DNA of 64,000 bases, taken from the NCBI GenBank assembly GCA_964289745.1, contig CAXYMM010000002.1, positions 310,001 to 374,000 on the forward strand, given 5' to 3'. The translations under genes were made by a program, and so were the position numbers. Under the pieces are notes generated by a model. The model worked only from the letters and a program-made list of their open reading frames with translations. It was not told the DNA's origin and ran no database searches. Each line of letters starts with the position of its first letter. Position 1 is the first letter of the stretch. Positions 45,809-54,518 of the stretch are shown one piece after another. This stretch comes from Ekhidna sp964289745. GTDB lineage: Bacteria > Bacteroidota > Bacteroidia > Cytophagales > Cyclobacteriaceae.

Positions 45809-48800
45809 TAATTAATAAATTGTTACTACTTTCTTTAAACTCTTTTAAGAAGAGGCGGAGTACTTCCAAATGTTTATTCAATCCGCCAAATTTATTCTCT
45901 TTTAAGTTCTTTTCAATGAAACTTGCCTGTTTTGATACTTTTTCTACACCTAATGTTCCAGCGTTCCCTTTGAGGGTGTGTAGTTCACCTCTCAATTTTT
46001 CAAAATTTGAGTCATTGAAATATTGAATACTTTTTTGAAGAATCTCTTCTGATTCTATTTCAAAATCATGAAGCGTTTCTTTGATCAGCTCCTGCCCGCC
46101 GAATTTGGCAAGCTGGTTAAGCGTATTTTGGTTGATGACTAAATCCTCATTTTGATCAATCATTGCTTCTGATGCTACTTGCCAAGGTTCAAAATCTATC
46201 CACTCTTTTACTTTGGCGATAAGCGAATTGGCTTTGATGGGTTTGGAAAGGTAATCATCCATTCCTGCTTTGAGGAATCGCTCTCGATCTTCTTCCATGG
46301 AGTAGGCTGTCATGGCAATGATGGGCTGGTTTGGATGCAGATTCAACATTCGTATCTTTTTGGCAGACTCGATACCGTCCATTTGAGGCATTTGAATATC
46401 CATTAAGACGAGGTCAAAGGTATCTTTTTTTGCCGTTTCGATTGCTTCGAACCCATTGCTTGCTTGCACAATGCTACACCCGGATTTGGTCAGGATAATG
46501 CTTGCTACTTTTCTGTTAATGTCATTGTCATCTACCAGGAGTATCTTAGGCTTTTGTTCGGTGAATTGTCGTATTAGTTGTATGTCTTGATTTGTTTCAT
46601 CCTTGAAATTTTCGACATGAGTCTTTTCGGCGGGGAAAGTGAACCAAAAGGTACTTCCTAATCCAGGGGTAGAAACGATTCCAATGTCACCACCCATTGA
46701 TTTCACAAGTTCTTTACTAATCGCAAGACCCAAGCCTGTCCCTCCAAAGTTCTTGGAACTGCTGTTGTCCAATTGATGAAAGCTTTGAAATAATGTTTTC
46801 TGATCTCGCTCAGATATACCAATGCCAGAGTCCTTAATAGATACTTTAAAGTGATGCGTGCTACCTTGCGTTTCCAATAGTCTTAAGCTTATATTAATAT
46901 GCCCTTTTTGTTTGCTGAATTTAATGGAGTTGGAAGCAAGGTTAGATAAAATTTGGATAAGTCTTGTTTCATCGGCCATCACCCACGAAGGAGTATTTTG
47001 ATCTATATGATAGTAGAGGTGATTGTTTTTGGAAGAGGCTTGCTTAGAAAATAAATCATAAACTTTCTCTATCGTTTTCACCAAATTGACGGGTCTGCGT
47101 CTGATTTCTATTTTCCCAGCTTCAATTTTGGAGAGATCCAAAATATCATTTAGAATATTCAGTAAAGTTTGTGAAGACTTGCTCAAGGTCTTTACATAAT
47201 CGAATTGCTCCGAATCTAGCAAGGTGCTTGCCAGCAGGTCGATCATCCCAATGATTCCGTTCATAGGCGTTCGAATCTCATGACTCATATTGGCAAGAAA
47301 TCGTTCCTTTATTTTAAGTGATCGCTCTGCTTCGTCTTTTGCTCTGATTAATTCTTCATTGGTTTTTTTTAGCTGTGAAATGTCTATGGCTACACCCTCC
47401 ACTTCGTCTTTCCCATCTTCCCTTTGGATGAGTCGAATATTAAATAGAAAAAAATTTCTTAGTCCTTTCGAATTCAAAACACTTTGTTCAATATTCCGAA
47501 TTCTTTTTTCTTTATCAATACGGTTCGCCATTTCAAATACCTGGCGTTTATTCACAACATATTGCATAATGTTGGTACCCACAATGTCTTTGGCCTCGTA
47601 GCCTAAAACTTCCTGAATTGAAGGACTCACCATCGTCACGATTCCTTCCATGTCGCAACGGAAGTAGATATCCTGAAAGGATTCGAATATGCTTCTGAAT
47701 TTTTCCTCGCTCGCAATTAACGCACTTTCCGATTCTTTTTTCTCGGTAATGTCATTAGCTATAACTGAGAGCTCCTCGATTTTTCCATTGGGGAGAAAAA
47801 TGGGGTTTACAAAAACCTCTCTCCAGATCATTTTTCCTTCTCGATTTTTATTTTTTGTTTGAAAGTTTACAAACTGCCCTTTAAAGGCTTCTTCATATTT
47901 TTCATTCGAAAATGTTAAGTAGTCTTCCATTAAATCACTTTCTGGAACATCTTTTATGCAGCTCCCGATTCGCGGTTTTACGCCGTAGTATTTTTCGTAC
48001 GCTTTTTCATAATTCTGGTTAAACGAAGTGAAGTTAAGTTTTCTGTCGAGCGACCAAATTTCATGGGTGCTACTATCGAAAATAGCTCCGAGCGTAGCCG
48101 CCTGATTTTCTATTTTTTCTTCTTTATGTTGCCGCTCCATGGCTAGGCTTATTTGACCTACGATATAGTCAAGTAGCTCTAGGTCTTTGTTATTAAAGGC
48201 ACTCTGGTCGGTATAGCTAAATACCGACATTACGCCTTTTTCGTTTGGGGTTGAAATCAATACCCCAAGCCAAATTTTGGGTGTCGGGTCTTTGAGTTGT
48301 TTTCTTTTTTGCCCTGCAATTTTTTGTATGCCTTCTTCATAGATAATTAGCGAACGACCTCTTTCAAAAGTGTAGTCCATTAGCATGGTGTCTACATCAA
48401 AAACAAAATCATATTCTTTTTCTAGCTCGTTTACGAAGAAGAGTTTCTTATACCCACTCTTGGTCTTCAAGCTGATTTGGAGGTTGCGAACTCTTAGCAT
48501 TTGACTAAGCTGCTCATATATATTTGCATATAACTGCTCTAGGTCATTTTCTGTAATGGTTATGTTAGCGATCTGGTAGTAAAGGCTTTGCGCACTTTCT
48601 GCCCGAATTCTTTCCGAAATATCGTAAAATAAGCACTGGTATTCCACGGGTTTGCCATTCTCAAAAACAGATGTGAGTTTCCCCGTTACATAAACATTTT
48701 TTCCAGTTTTAGAGAAAAGAACTGTATCAAACTTTACGAATCCACTGCCTTCGGAGATTTTAAGGATGTTTTGAAGTGCTTGACTGCGGTGGTCTTCATG

Positions 48801-49061
48801 CACTACCTCTATAAATTTAAGTTTCGTAATTTCATCTTCCGTGTAGGCTAGTTTTTTTTTGACTGATTCATTGGCAAATCTGATTTCACCTGTCGCCCGA
48901 AATATGGTAATCAAGTCATTGGAGTTATCAAAAAGGTCTTTAAGGTTCTGGTTGGTTTTATCTAAAAGCGAATTGTAATCTTGTCGCACTCCGTCCAATT
49001 GAGCTTCTAAGCTTGAAATTTTCTTCTTTAATGCATCAATATTGTGTGCCTGTTCATTCAT
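45798..49061 (-). CDS. hybrid sensor histidine kinase, PAS-GAF-PAS-PAS-HK-REC-HPt
   Basis: About 1087 residues from ATG 49061 (MNEQAHNIDALKKK). N-terminal coiled coil (about 5-40), PAS (about 45-160), GAF (about 165-315), two more PAS (about 320-440 and 450-570), a HisKA domain with H594 in MSHEIRTPMNG, a HATPase (DSGIGIS, FGGTGLGLAISK), a receiver with D888 in LMDIQMPQMDG and a C-terminal Hpt domain with H1028 in ELHTLKGNAGT. No membrane helix, so it is a cytoplasmic sensor and a complete phosphorelay in one chain. Probably signals to the receiver encoded next. Its start is 30 bp from the divergent miaA start. Confidence 0.94.
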   Translation of the reverse strand: MNEQAHNIDALKKKISSLEAQLDGVRQDYNSLLDKTNQNLKDLFDNSNDLITIFRATGEIRFANESVKKKLAYTEDEITKLKFIEVVHEDHRSQALQNILKISEGSGFVKFDTVLFSKTGKNVYVTGKLTSVFENGKPVEYQCLFYDISERIRAESAQSLYYQIANITITENDLEQLYANIYEQLSQMLRVRNLQISLKTKSGYKKLFFVNELEKEYDFVFDVDTMLMDYTFERGRSLIIYEEGIQKIAGQKRKQLKDPTPKIWLGVLISTPNEKGVMSVFSYTDQSAFNNKDLELLDYIVGQISLAMERQHKEEKIENQAATLGAIFDSSTHEIWSLDRKLNFTSFNQNYEKAYEKYYGVKPRIGSCIKDVPESDLMEDYLTFSNEKYEEAFKGQFVNFQTKNKNREGKMIWREVFVNPIFLPNGKIEELSVIANDITEKKESESALIASEEKFRSIFESFQDIYFRCDMEGIVTMVSPSIQEVLGYEAKDIVGTNIMQYVVNKRQVFEMANRIDKEKRIRNIEQSVLNSKGLRNFFLFNIRLIQREDGKDEVEGVAIDISQLKKTNEELIRAKDEAERSLKIKERFLANMSHEIRTPMNGIIGMIDLLASTLLDSEQFDYVKTLSKSSQTLLNILNDILDLSKIEAGKIEIRRRPVNLVKTIEKVYDLFSKQASSKNNHLYYHIDQNTPSWVMADETRLIQILSNLASNSIKFSKQKGHINISLRLLETQGSTHHFKVSIKDSGIGISERDQKTLFQSFHQLDNSSSKNFGGTGLGLAISKELVKSMGGDIGIVSTPGLGSTFWFTFPAEKTHVENFKDETNQDIQLIRQFTEQKPKILLVDDNDINRKVASIILTKSGCSIVQASNGFEAIETAKKDTFDLVLMDIQMPQMDGIESAKKIRMLNLHPNQPIIAMTAYSMEEDRERFLKAGMDDYLSKPIKANSLIAKVKEWIDFEPWQVASEAMIDQNEDLVINQNTLNQLAKFGGQELIKETLHDFEIESEEILQKSIQYFNDSNFEKLRGELHTLKGNAGTLGVEKVSKQASFIEKNLKENKFGGLNKHLEVLRLFLKEFKESSNNLLINDE

Positions 49062-49091
49062 GAAAATAAAATTAGGCATTTTAGCCTTCCT

Positions 49092-50003
49092 ATGCAGGTA
49101 AATAAACCACTTCTTCTAATCTCGATCTTAGGACCGACTGCTGTCGGTAAGACGGCTTTAGGTATAAAGCTTGCTGCGTTATTTCATACAGAGATTATCT
49201 CAGCTGACTCAAGACAATTTTATCGAGAGCTAGAGATTGGAACGGCAAAACCCAATGAAAAGGAATTAGCGCAGGTAAGGCATCATTTCATTAACTCCCA
49301 TTCTATCGCAGAGATGTATAACGCAGGAATGTTCGAAAGAGACGCAGGTACGCTAATAGCAGAAATGAGCAAAACGCACACTTCCATGATTGCGGTAGGT
49401 GGATCTATGCTCTATTTGAAAGCTTTATGGGAAGGATTTGATGAAATGCCGAAAATAGCGGAAGGTGTCAGAGAAAAACTAAATATTGAAGCTGTAGAAA
49501 GGGGGTTAAATAGGTTATTGGCAGAATTGAAAGAAGCAGATCCCACGTATTTTGACGAGGTAGACCGGAACAATAGGCATAGGGTAGTTAGAGCATTGGA
49601 AGTTATTAGATCTTCTGGCAAGCCATTCAGTTCCTTTCGCATAGCAAACAGAAAGGAAAAACCGTATCGAAACCTGAAAATCGGTCTTGTACTTGATAGG
49701 GAAGTGTTGTATAAACGAATTGACAGCCGGATGGATCAAATGATTGAAAAAGGGCTTTTTGAAGAAGCGACTTCACTGATTCCCTTTAAAGGGCATAGTG
49801 CTTTACAGACCGTAGGCTATTCCGAAGTTTTTGATTTTTTATCAGGGAAATACGATAAAGAAGAGGCGATTCGATTGCTAAAGCGGAATAGTAGAAGATA
49901 TGCAAAGCGCCAGCTTACTTGGTTAAATAAGTATCAAGATATCCATTGGTTTCAGCCTGAGGATGAAAAAGAGATTGTCAGCTTAATAAAACGTGAGCTG
50001 TAG
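49092..50003 (+). CDS. miaA: tRNA dimethylallyltransferase
   Basis: About 303 residues from ATG 49092 (MQVNKPLLLISILG); an upstream in-frame ATG at 49044 would overlap the divergent kinase gene. P-loop GPTAVGKTALG, ISADSRQFYRELEIGTAKP, GGSMLYLKAL and NNRHRVVRALEV are all MiaA motifs. It transfers dimethylallyl to A37 of tRNAs reading UNN codons. Confidence 0.96.
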   Translation: MQVNKPLLLISILGPTAVGKTALGIKLAALFHTEIISADSRQFYRELEIGTAKPNEKELAQVRHHFINSHSIAEMYNAGMFERDAGTLIAEMSKTHTSMIAVGGSMLYLKALWEGFDEMPKIAEGVREKLNIEAVERGLNRLLAELKEADPTYFDEVDRNNRHRVVRALEVIRSSGKPFSSFRIANRKEKPYRNLKIGLVLDREVLYKRIDSRMDQMIEKGLFEEATSLIPFKGHSALQTVGYSEVFDFLSGKYDKEEAIRLLKRNSRRYAKRQLTWLNKYQDIHWFQPEDEKEIVSLIKREL

Positions 50004-50058
50004 TATAAAATGCTTTCAATCATTTTTTGAATATCTTCGAATCAAAAATAAAACTTAT

Positions 50059-50895
50059 ATGCCTAAGTCATTTGTAGTAGGGGATGCAGGAGGTTCTTCC
50101 ACGGACTGGCGAGTGCTGCGAAAGGGAAAGATCGAACATTATAAAACTGCGGGGTTCAATGCTTTTACTCACAAAATAGAAACTTTGATAGAAGAAATAA
50201 AGAAAGTTTTTGATCCAAAAATTTTTAAGCTACCCATTTATTTCTACGCAGCAGGCATCCATTCTGAAAGCCAAAAGAGTGTTGTTGAGAAAGCACTAGC
50301 TGAAATTTTCACCTCCAAAATATTTGTTGAGCATGATATGATAGGGGTGGCCAGAGCTGTATCTGGCAGGCTAGCAGGATATGTTGGCATATTGGGTACC
50401 GGGGCGAATGCGTGTTACTATGATGGAAAATCGGTAACGAGCCTGAGCTATTCGTTCGGTTATGTATTGGGAGATGAAGGAAGCGGTGCATATCTGGGAA
50501 AAAAATTGATTCAAGGTGTTTTTCGAGGTAATCTCGACCAAAAGGTTGTTGCCAAGTTTGAAGCAAGGTATCAATTATCAGCAGATGAAGTTATTCAGCG
50601 AATTTATGATAAGCCAAAACCTAACCACTTCTTGGCGTCTTTCTCAGATTTTATTTTTTCGAATAGGTCGAACCCAGATATATATAACCTTGTGAAAACC
50701 TCTTTTGAAGAATACTTCGATGCCTTCTTTGGAACGATAAAAAACAAGAACATCCCGCTGAATTTTGCGGGTTCTATTGCCTGGCATTTTTCTGATATTT
50801 TAAGAGATGTAGCCATAGAAAAAGGCTTTATCCTTAAAACCGTTGTTCAATCTCCTATTGCTAGGCTAGCACTATATCATCAGGATGGGTCATAG
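50059..50895 (+). CDS. BadF/BadG/BcrA-type sugar kinase, probable N-acetylmuramate/N-acetylglucosamine kinase
   Basis: About 278 residues from ATG 50059 (MPKSFVVGDAGGSSTDWRVL). The ASKHA phosphate-binding motif GDAGGSSTDW is at the N-terminus, GILGTGANACYY near residue 112 and LGDEGSGAYLG after it; NFAGSIAWHF is the adenosine motif. The overlap with murQ points to a role in peptidoglycan recycling, like MurK of Clostridium, which phosphorylates MurNAc and GlcNAc. The substrate is inferred from context. Confidence 0.88.
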   Translation: MPKSFVVGDAGGSSTDWRVLRKGKIEHYKTAGFNAFTHKIETLIEEIKKVFDPKIFKLPIYFYAAGIHSESQKSVVEKALAEIFTSKIFVEHDMIGVARAVSGRLAGYVGILGTGANACYYDGKSVTSLSYSFGYVLGDEGSGAYLGKKLIQGVFRGNLDQKVVAKFEARYQLSADEVIQRIYDKPKPNHFLASFSDFIFSNRSNPDIYNLVKTSFEEYFDAFFGTIKNKNIPLNFAGSIAWHFSDILRDVAIEKGFILKTVVQSPIARLALYHQDGS

Positions 50896-51691
50896 CACGA
50901 CAGAGTCGGATTCACTTTACAATAACCTCGAACACATGCGTGTAGAAGAGCTGCTTTCCAACATCAACAAAGAGGATCAAAAGGTGGCTAAATCTGTTCA
51001 GCAAACGCTTCCAAAAGTAAAAAAATTGGTCAGTGAAATCATACATAGGATGATGGAGGGCGGGAGGCTCTTTTACATAGGTGCGGGCACCAGCGGAAGA
51101 TTAGGTATAGTAGATGCATCAGAATGTCCACCAACATTTGGAGTACCCCTTGATTTGGTAATAGGGCTAATAGCAGGAGGAGATGAGGCAATGAGAAAAG
51201 CAGTTGAATTTGCCGAAGACGACTACGATCAGGGTTGGAAAGACATCCTCAAATATGATCCGAATGAGAAGGATACCGTGATCGGAATAGCCGCATCAGG
51301 AAAAACACCCTATGTAATAGGTGCCATCGAACAAGCTAAACAAAAGAGCCTACTCACAGGGTGTATAACTTGCAATGAAGGCAGTAAACTTGCCGAAATA
51401 GCGGAATTTCCCATTGAAGTAAATGTTGGCCCTGAATTTGTAACAGGTAGCACGCGGATGAAAGCAGCTACCGCTCAAAAAATGATTTTGAATATGGTTT
51501 CAACCTCCGTAATGATAAAGCTGGGTCACGTAGAAGGGAATAAAATGGTAGACATGAAGCTATCAAATAAGAAATTGATGAACAGAGCACTTCAGATGAT
51601 TTTAGCGCAGAGAAGCATTTCAGAAAGAGAAGCAAGAAGGTTGTTAGAGAGGCACAGGTCCGTTAGAAAAGTACTGCAAGCGACCAAATAG
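50885..51691 (+). CDS. murQ: N-acetylmuramic acid 6-phosphate etherase
   Basis: 268 residues. SIS-fold enzyme: GAGTSGRLGIVDASECPPTFG, LIAGGDEAMRKAVEFAEDD, GIAASGKTPYVIGA and GPEFVTGSTRMKAATAQKM are MurQ signatures. It removes D-lactate from MurNAc-6-phosphate to give GlcNAc-6-phosphate. Overlaps the kinase gene by 11 bp, forming a two-step wall-sugar salvage unit. Slightly shorter than the E. coli enzyme at the C-terminus. Confidence 0.96.
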   Translation: MGHSTTESDSLYNNLEHMRVEELLSNINKEDQKVAKSVQQTLPKVKKLVSEIIHRMMEGGRLFYIGAGTSGRLGIVDASECPPTFGVPLDLVIGLIAGGDEAMRKAVEFAEDDYDQGWKDILKYDPNEKDTVIGIAASGKTPYVIGAIEQAKQKSLLTGCITCNEGSKLAEIAEFPIEVNVGPEFVTGSTRMKAATAQKMILNMVSTSVMIKLGHVEGNKMVDMKLSNKKLMNRALQMILAQRSISEREARRLLERHRSVRKVLQATK

Positions 51692-51794
51692 AGGTTAATA
51701 TTAACCCGTTGAGAAAAAAATACGAGGCGTTTAGTTGTCTTTTTTATATAAAAATTGCTCTGCAATAGCTGGATAATCAATAAAGGAAGGCATC

Positions 51795-51858
51795 AAAAAA
51801 AACCATATTTTTTTTAAATTTATTTGCAAATACGATCTAATACCCTTAGTCTTGTATT
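51795..51858 (+). promoter_or_regulatory. shared 5' block of locus C (promoter candidate)
   Basis: Nearly identical to 37091-37154 before locus B, differing at a handful of bases. Contains ATTTGCAAATACGATC and the TAcccTTAGTCTTGTA segment. The identity ends shortly before the start codon. Confidence 0.6.
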
Positions 51859-51896
51859 TTAAAAAAATTATTAATTAATTATAAATAGAAAAAGAG

Positions 51897-53603
51897 ATGA
51901 GAAATCCCGACAAAATAAATAACGCAACGAAAAACTCTAATATATCAAATAAAGTAATGGAAAATTTTGAATTGATGAATAATCAAAACAAATCAAAACA
52001 AATCAAAACAAATCAAAACAAATCAAAACAAATCAAAACAAATCAAAACAAATCAAAACAAATCAAAACAAATCAAAACAAATCAAAACAAATCAAAACA
52101 AATCAAAACAAATCAAAACAAATCAAAACAAATCAAAACAAATCAAATCAAATCAAATCAAATCAAATCAAATCAAATCAAATCAAATCAAATCAAATCA
52201 AATCAAATCAAATCAAATCAAATCAAATCAAATCAAATCAAATCAAATCAAATCAAATCAAATCAAATCAAATCAAATCAAAAACCTTTCTACTCGCTAC
52301 CCTGTGCGTCGCCGCAGCCTTACTGAGTTGCAAGAAAGATGATAAGGTCGACCCGGTCGACACTCAAGTAGTTGCCGACTTTACCTTTACCCAAGGCACA
52401 GCAGGGGCGGTAACCTTTAAAAACGCTTCTAAAAATGCCACCAGCTACGCTTGGGATTTTGGCGATGGAAACAAAGCCACCGAAGAAAACCCCACCCATA
52501 CCTACACGAAAGACAGCACCTATACGGTAAAGCTCACCGCCACGAATGCAGACGGCTCGGCGGATAAAACCGCAACGGTAACCATCGATAATACAGTAAC
52601 TACAGCACCCATTACCATCGACATAGCGGATCTGACTCAATTGGTGCTACCGAAAAACAGTCCCGACGGGGTGGTTATTTGGAAGATCGCGGCGACCGTA
52701 GCCAATTCGGATGAATCGCCCGTTTACTCGATTAAAAGCCAAAACCCAGCGGGTGTCCTTGGTTTGAAGGGAAATAAAATAATGCTGGCCGATGCAAGCG
52801 CAGTTGATTACGACACGAATACGGAGCTCACGGGCGAAATCCAAGCGGCAGTAGGGAGTGTGATGGCTACGGCAGCATTTACGATTTCCATAACGGACGG
52901 TGCGGGAATTTACATCCCCGATGCAGAATTCAAAGAGGTACTAGTGAATAATACAGCCCTCAACACTAATGGAGATCAGGAAATTTCAGCAACGGAGGCC
53001 CAAGCATATGCAGGATCAATTGTAGGAGTTGGTGGAGACACCATTACAATTAAAGACGCTACTGGGATTGAATATTTTACAAAGGTTACTAATCTTAATC
53101 TTTCTAATAATGCACTAACAGCACTAAATCTCTCTCAAAACACAGCACTTACTGATTTAAATGTAGATAGAAACAATTTAACAGAACTGGATGTTTCTCA
53201 AAATACAGCACTTATTCAACTTTTTTTATCTGGAAATCAATTAACAGTCATCGATGTTTCTGATAATACAGCACTTTCTTGGCTTTATTTAGACGCCAAC
53301 CAATTAACAGCCATCGATGTTTCTCAAAACACGGTGCTTGGACAGCTTCAAGCAAGTTCTAACAATTTAACAGACATTGATGTTTCTCAAAATACAAACC
53401 TTTTTCTTCTTTTTTTAAAAAAAAATGACTTAAAAAAGGTTAATCTGGCGAATGGCAATAACACTAAGCTTACTAACTTAAACTTATCAGATAACCCTGA
53501 TCTAACCTGTGTGCAAGTGGATGATCCCGCAAATATCCCATCAGCGTGGGAAGGGAAATACGATAAAGACAAAGTAAAATTTCAAACCAAAGCATGTCAG
53601 TAA
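51897..53603 (+). CDS. locus C: pentamer-array lipoprotein with PKD and leucine-rich repeats, currently phase ON
   Basis: 568 residues in one frame. Leader of 28 residues (MRNPDKINNATKNSNI...ENFELMN), a 100-residue array-encoded stretch (29-128; NQNKSKQIKT units, then NQIKS units), a lipoprotein signal KTFLLATLCVAAALLSC with C145, PKD domain (about 155-228, YAWDFGDG), cadherin-like domain (about 236-335), EF-hand-like NTNGDQEISATEA, 21-residue LRRs (about 390-520) and a C-terminal KVNLANGNN...LTCVQVDD region shared with loci A and D. The hydrophilic, basic extension before a lipoprotein signal is very unusual. ATG at residue 21 or 27 could also start translation and keeps the same frame. Confidence 0.92.
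   Translation: MRNPDKINNATKNSNISNKVMENFELMNNQNKSKQIKTNQNKSKQIKTNQNKSKQIKTNQNKSKQIKTNQNKSKQIKTNQNKSNQIKSNQIKSNQIKSNQIKSNQIKSNQIKSNQIKSNQIKSNQIKSKTFLLATLCVAAALLSCKKDDKVDPVDTQVVADFTFTQGTAGAVTFKNASKNATSYAWDFGDGNKATEENPTHTYTKDSTYTVKLTATNADGSADKTATVTIDNTVTTAPITIDIADLTQLVLPKNSPDGVVIWKIAATVANSDESPVYSIKSQNPAGVLGLKGNKIMLADASAVDYDTNTELTGEIQAAVGSVMATAAFTISITDGAGIYIPDAEFKEVLVNNTALNTNGDQEISATEAQAYAGSIVGVGGDTITIKDATGIEYFTKVTNLNLSNNALTALNLSQNTALTDLNVDRNNLTELDVSQNTALIQLFLSGNQLTVIDVSDNTALSWLYLDANQLTAIDVSQNTVLGQLQASSNNLTDIDVSQNTNLFLLFLKKNDLKKVNLANGNNTKLTNLNLSDNPDLTCVQVDDPANIPSAWEGKYDKDKVKFQTKACQ
51981..52140 (+). repeat. (AATCAAAACA)16 decamer array of locus C
   Basis: 16 perfect copies, 160 bp. Each decamer is AATCA followed by the one-base variant AAACA, so the array is a derived form of the pentamer repeat; three decamers encode NQNKSKQIKT. 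A change of one decamer also shifts the frame (10 is not a multiple of 3). Confidence 0.95.
52141..52280 (+). repeat. (AATCA)28 pentanucleotide array of locus C
   Basis: 28 perfect copies, 140 bp, continuing directly from the decamer array. Together the tracts are 300 bp = 60 pentamer equivalents = 100 codons, a multiple of three, so the signal peptide is in frame. Confidence 0.95.
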
Positions 53604-53610
53604 AAAAAAA

Positions 53611-53730
53611 CGCATCACCGCCTAGGCTCTGTAAGGGGTTTGGGCTAGGTGTTTTTTCTTAAAATGGCGTAGCGATGCCTTTTGGAGCGTACAGAAAAGG
53701 GCGTTGGGTGTGAAAGGGGGAGGTCGCTGG
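53611..53730 (+). repeat. 3' cassette block of locus C, with terminator
   Basis: Starts 8 bp after the stop with an imperfect hairpin (CACCGCCTAG ... CTAGGTG) and T6, then AGCGATGCCTTTTGGAGCGTACAG and GCGTTGGGTGTGAAAGGGGGAGG, aligning with 36858-36980 behind locus A and with the reverse strand of 55735-55826 behind locus D. Confidence 0.75.
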
Positions 53731-53799
53731 GGGAGTCCGCCCAAAATCCTACCCACTTACTAAGTGCCTGTTTCCATTTGTTTATTAATATTGCTAGTA

Positions 53800-54201
53800 A
53801 TGAAAAACATAACCTTGTGGGTGCTACGTATAGTGCCGTCCGTTATCATGTTGCAAACGCTATTTTTTAAATTTACCGCTGCTCCAGAGTCGGTCTACAT
53901 CTTCTCTGCTGTCGGGCTTGAGCCCGTTGGAAGAATTGGCATCGGCGTACTTGAGTTGATAGCCGCTCTTTTGCTGCTCATTCCTAAGACTACCTGGATA
54001 GGCACCTTGCTGGGGTTGGGCATCATGACGGGAGGCATCCTTGTGCACCTCTTTATTTTAGGAATAGAGGTGATGAACGATGGTGGCTATCTCTTTTTTC
54101 TGGCACTGGGGGCATTTGGCTGTTGTGCTATTTTGGCATGGATGGAACGGGCTAAAATTCCCGTAATAAATAAGCTATTCAGGAACTATCGATCCAAATA
54201 G
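53800..54201 (+). CDS. DoxX-like small membrane protein
   Basis: About 133 residues from ATG 53800 (MKNITLWVLRIVPSVIML), four predicted helices. QTLFFKFTAAPESVYIFSAVG and GVLELIAALLLLIPKTTWIG fit the DoxX/DoxD-like family of quinone-related or uncharacterised membrane proteins. Alone between cassette C and a hydrolase remnant. The function in the cell is not known. Confidence 0.82.
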   Translation: MKNITLWVLRIVPSVIMLQTLFFKFTAAPESVYIFSAVGLEPVGRIGIGVLELIAALLLLIPKTTWIGTLLGLGIMTGGILVHLFILGIEVMNDGGYLFFLALGAFGCCAILAWMERAKIPVINKLFRNYRSK

Positions 54202-54310
54202 TTTAGTAGCTCTTGCTTCCAACTCTTATATCCTTTTTCATTCATGTGTAAGCCGTCCGCTATGAAAAGGGAAGTATCTGTCATTTGTATATCATTCGAG
54301 TCGAAATATC
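54187..54310 (-). pseudogene. C-terminal fragment of an SGNH/GDSL hydrolase
   Basis: The minus strand reads NDIQMTDTSLFIADGLHMNEKGYKSWKQEL...YLDR then stop. DGLHMNEKGY is the catalytic Asp-x-x-His block of SGNH hydrolases. Nothing upstream (higher coordinates) continues the enzyme, so only the last 35 or so residues are left. The fragment overlaps the 3' end of the DoxX gene. Confidence 0.65.
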
Positions 54311-54518
54311 ATGCCCTCTTTCTTCACCAAACAAAACGCTTATGACAAATAGAGAAGAAAACACAGATTTAGATTTGTCTAAATTATGACGTGAGCCGTA
54401 GTTTTAACCTTTTTCAAGATCTAAAATTAAGCTCACCAATTAATTCATTCTCAGAGGACAGCATGACATGTTGCAATTCTTTGCTAAACTTTGCAAGTGC
54501 AACCCGTTCCTTTCTTTT

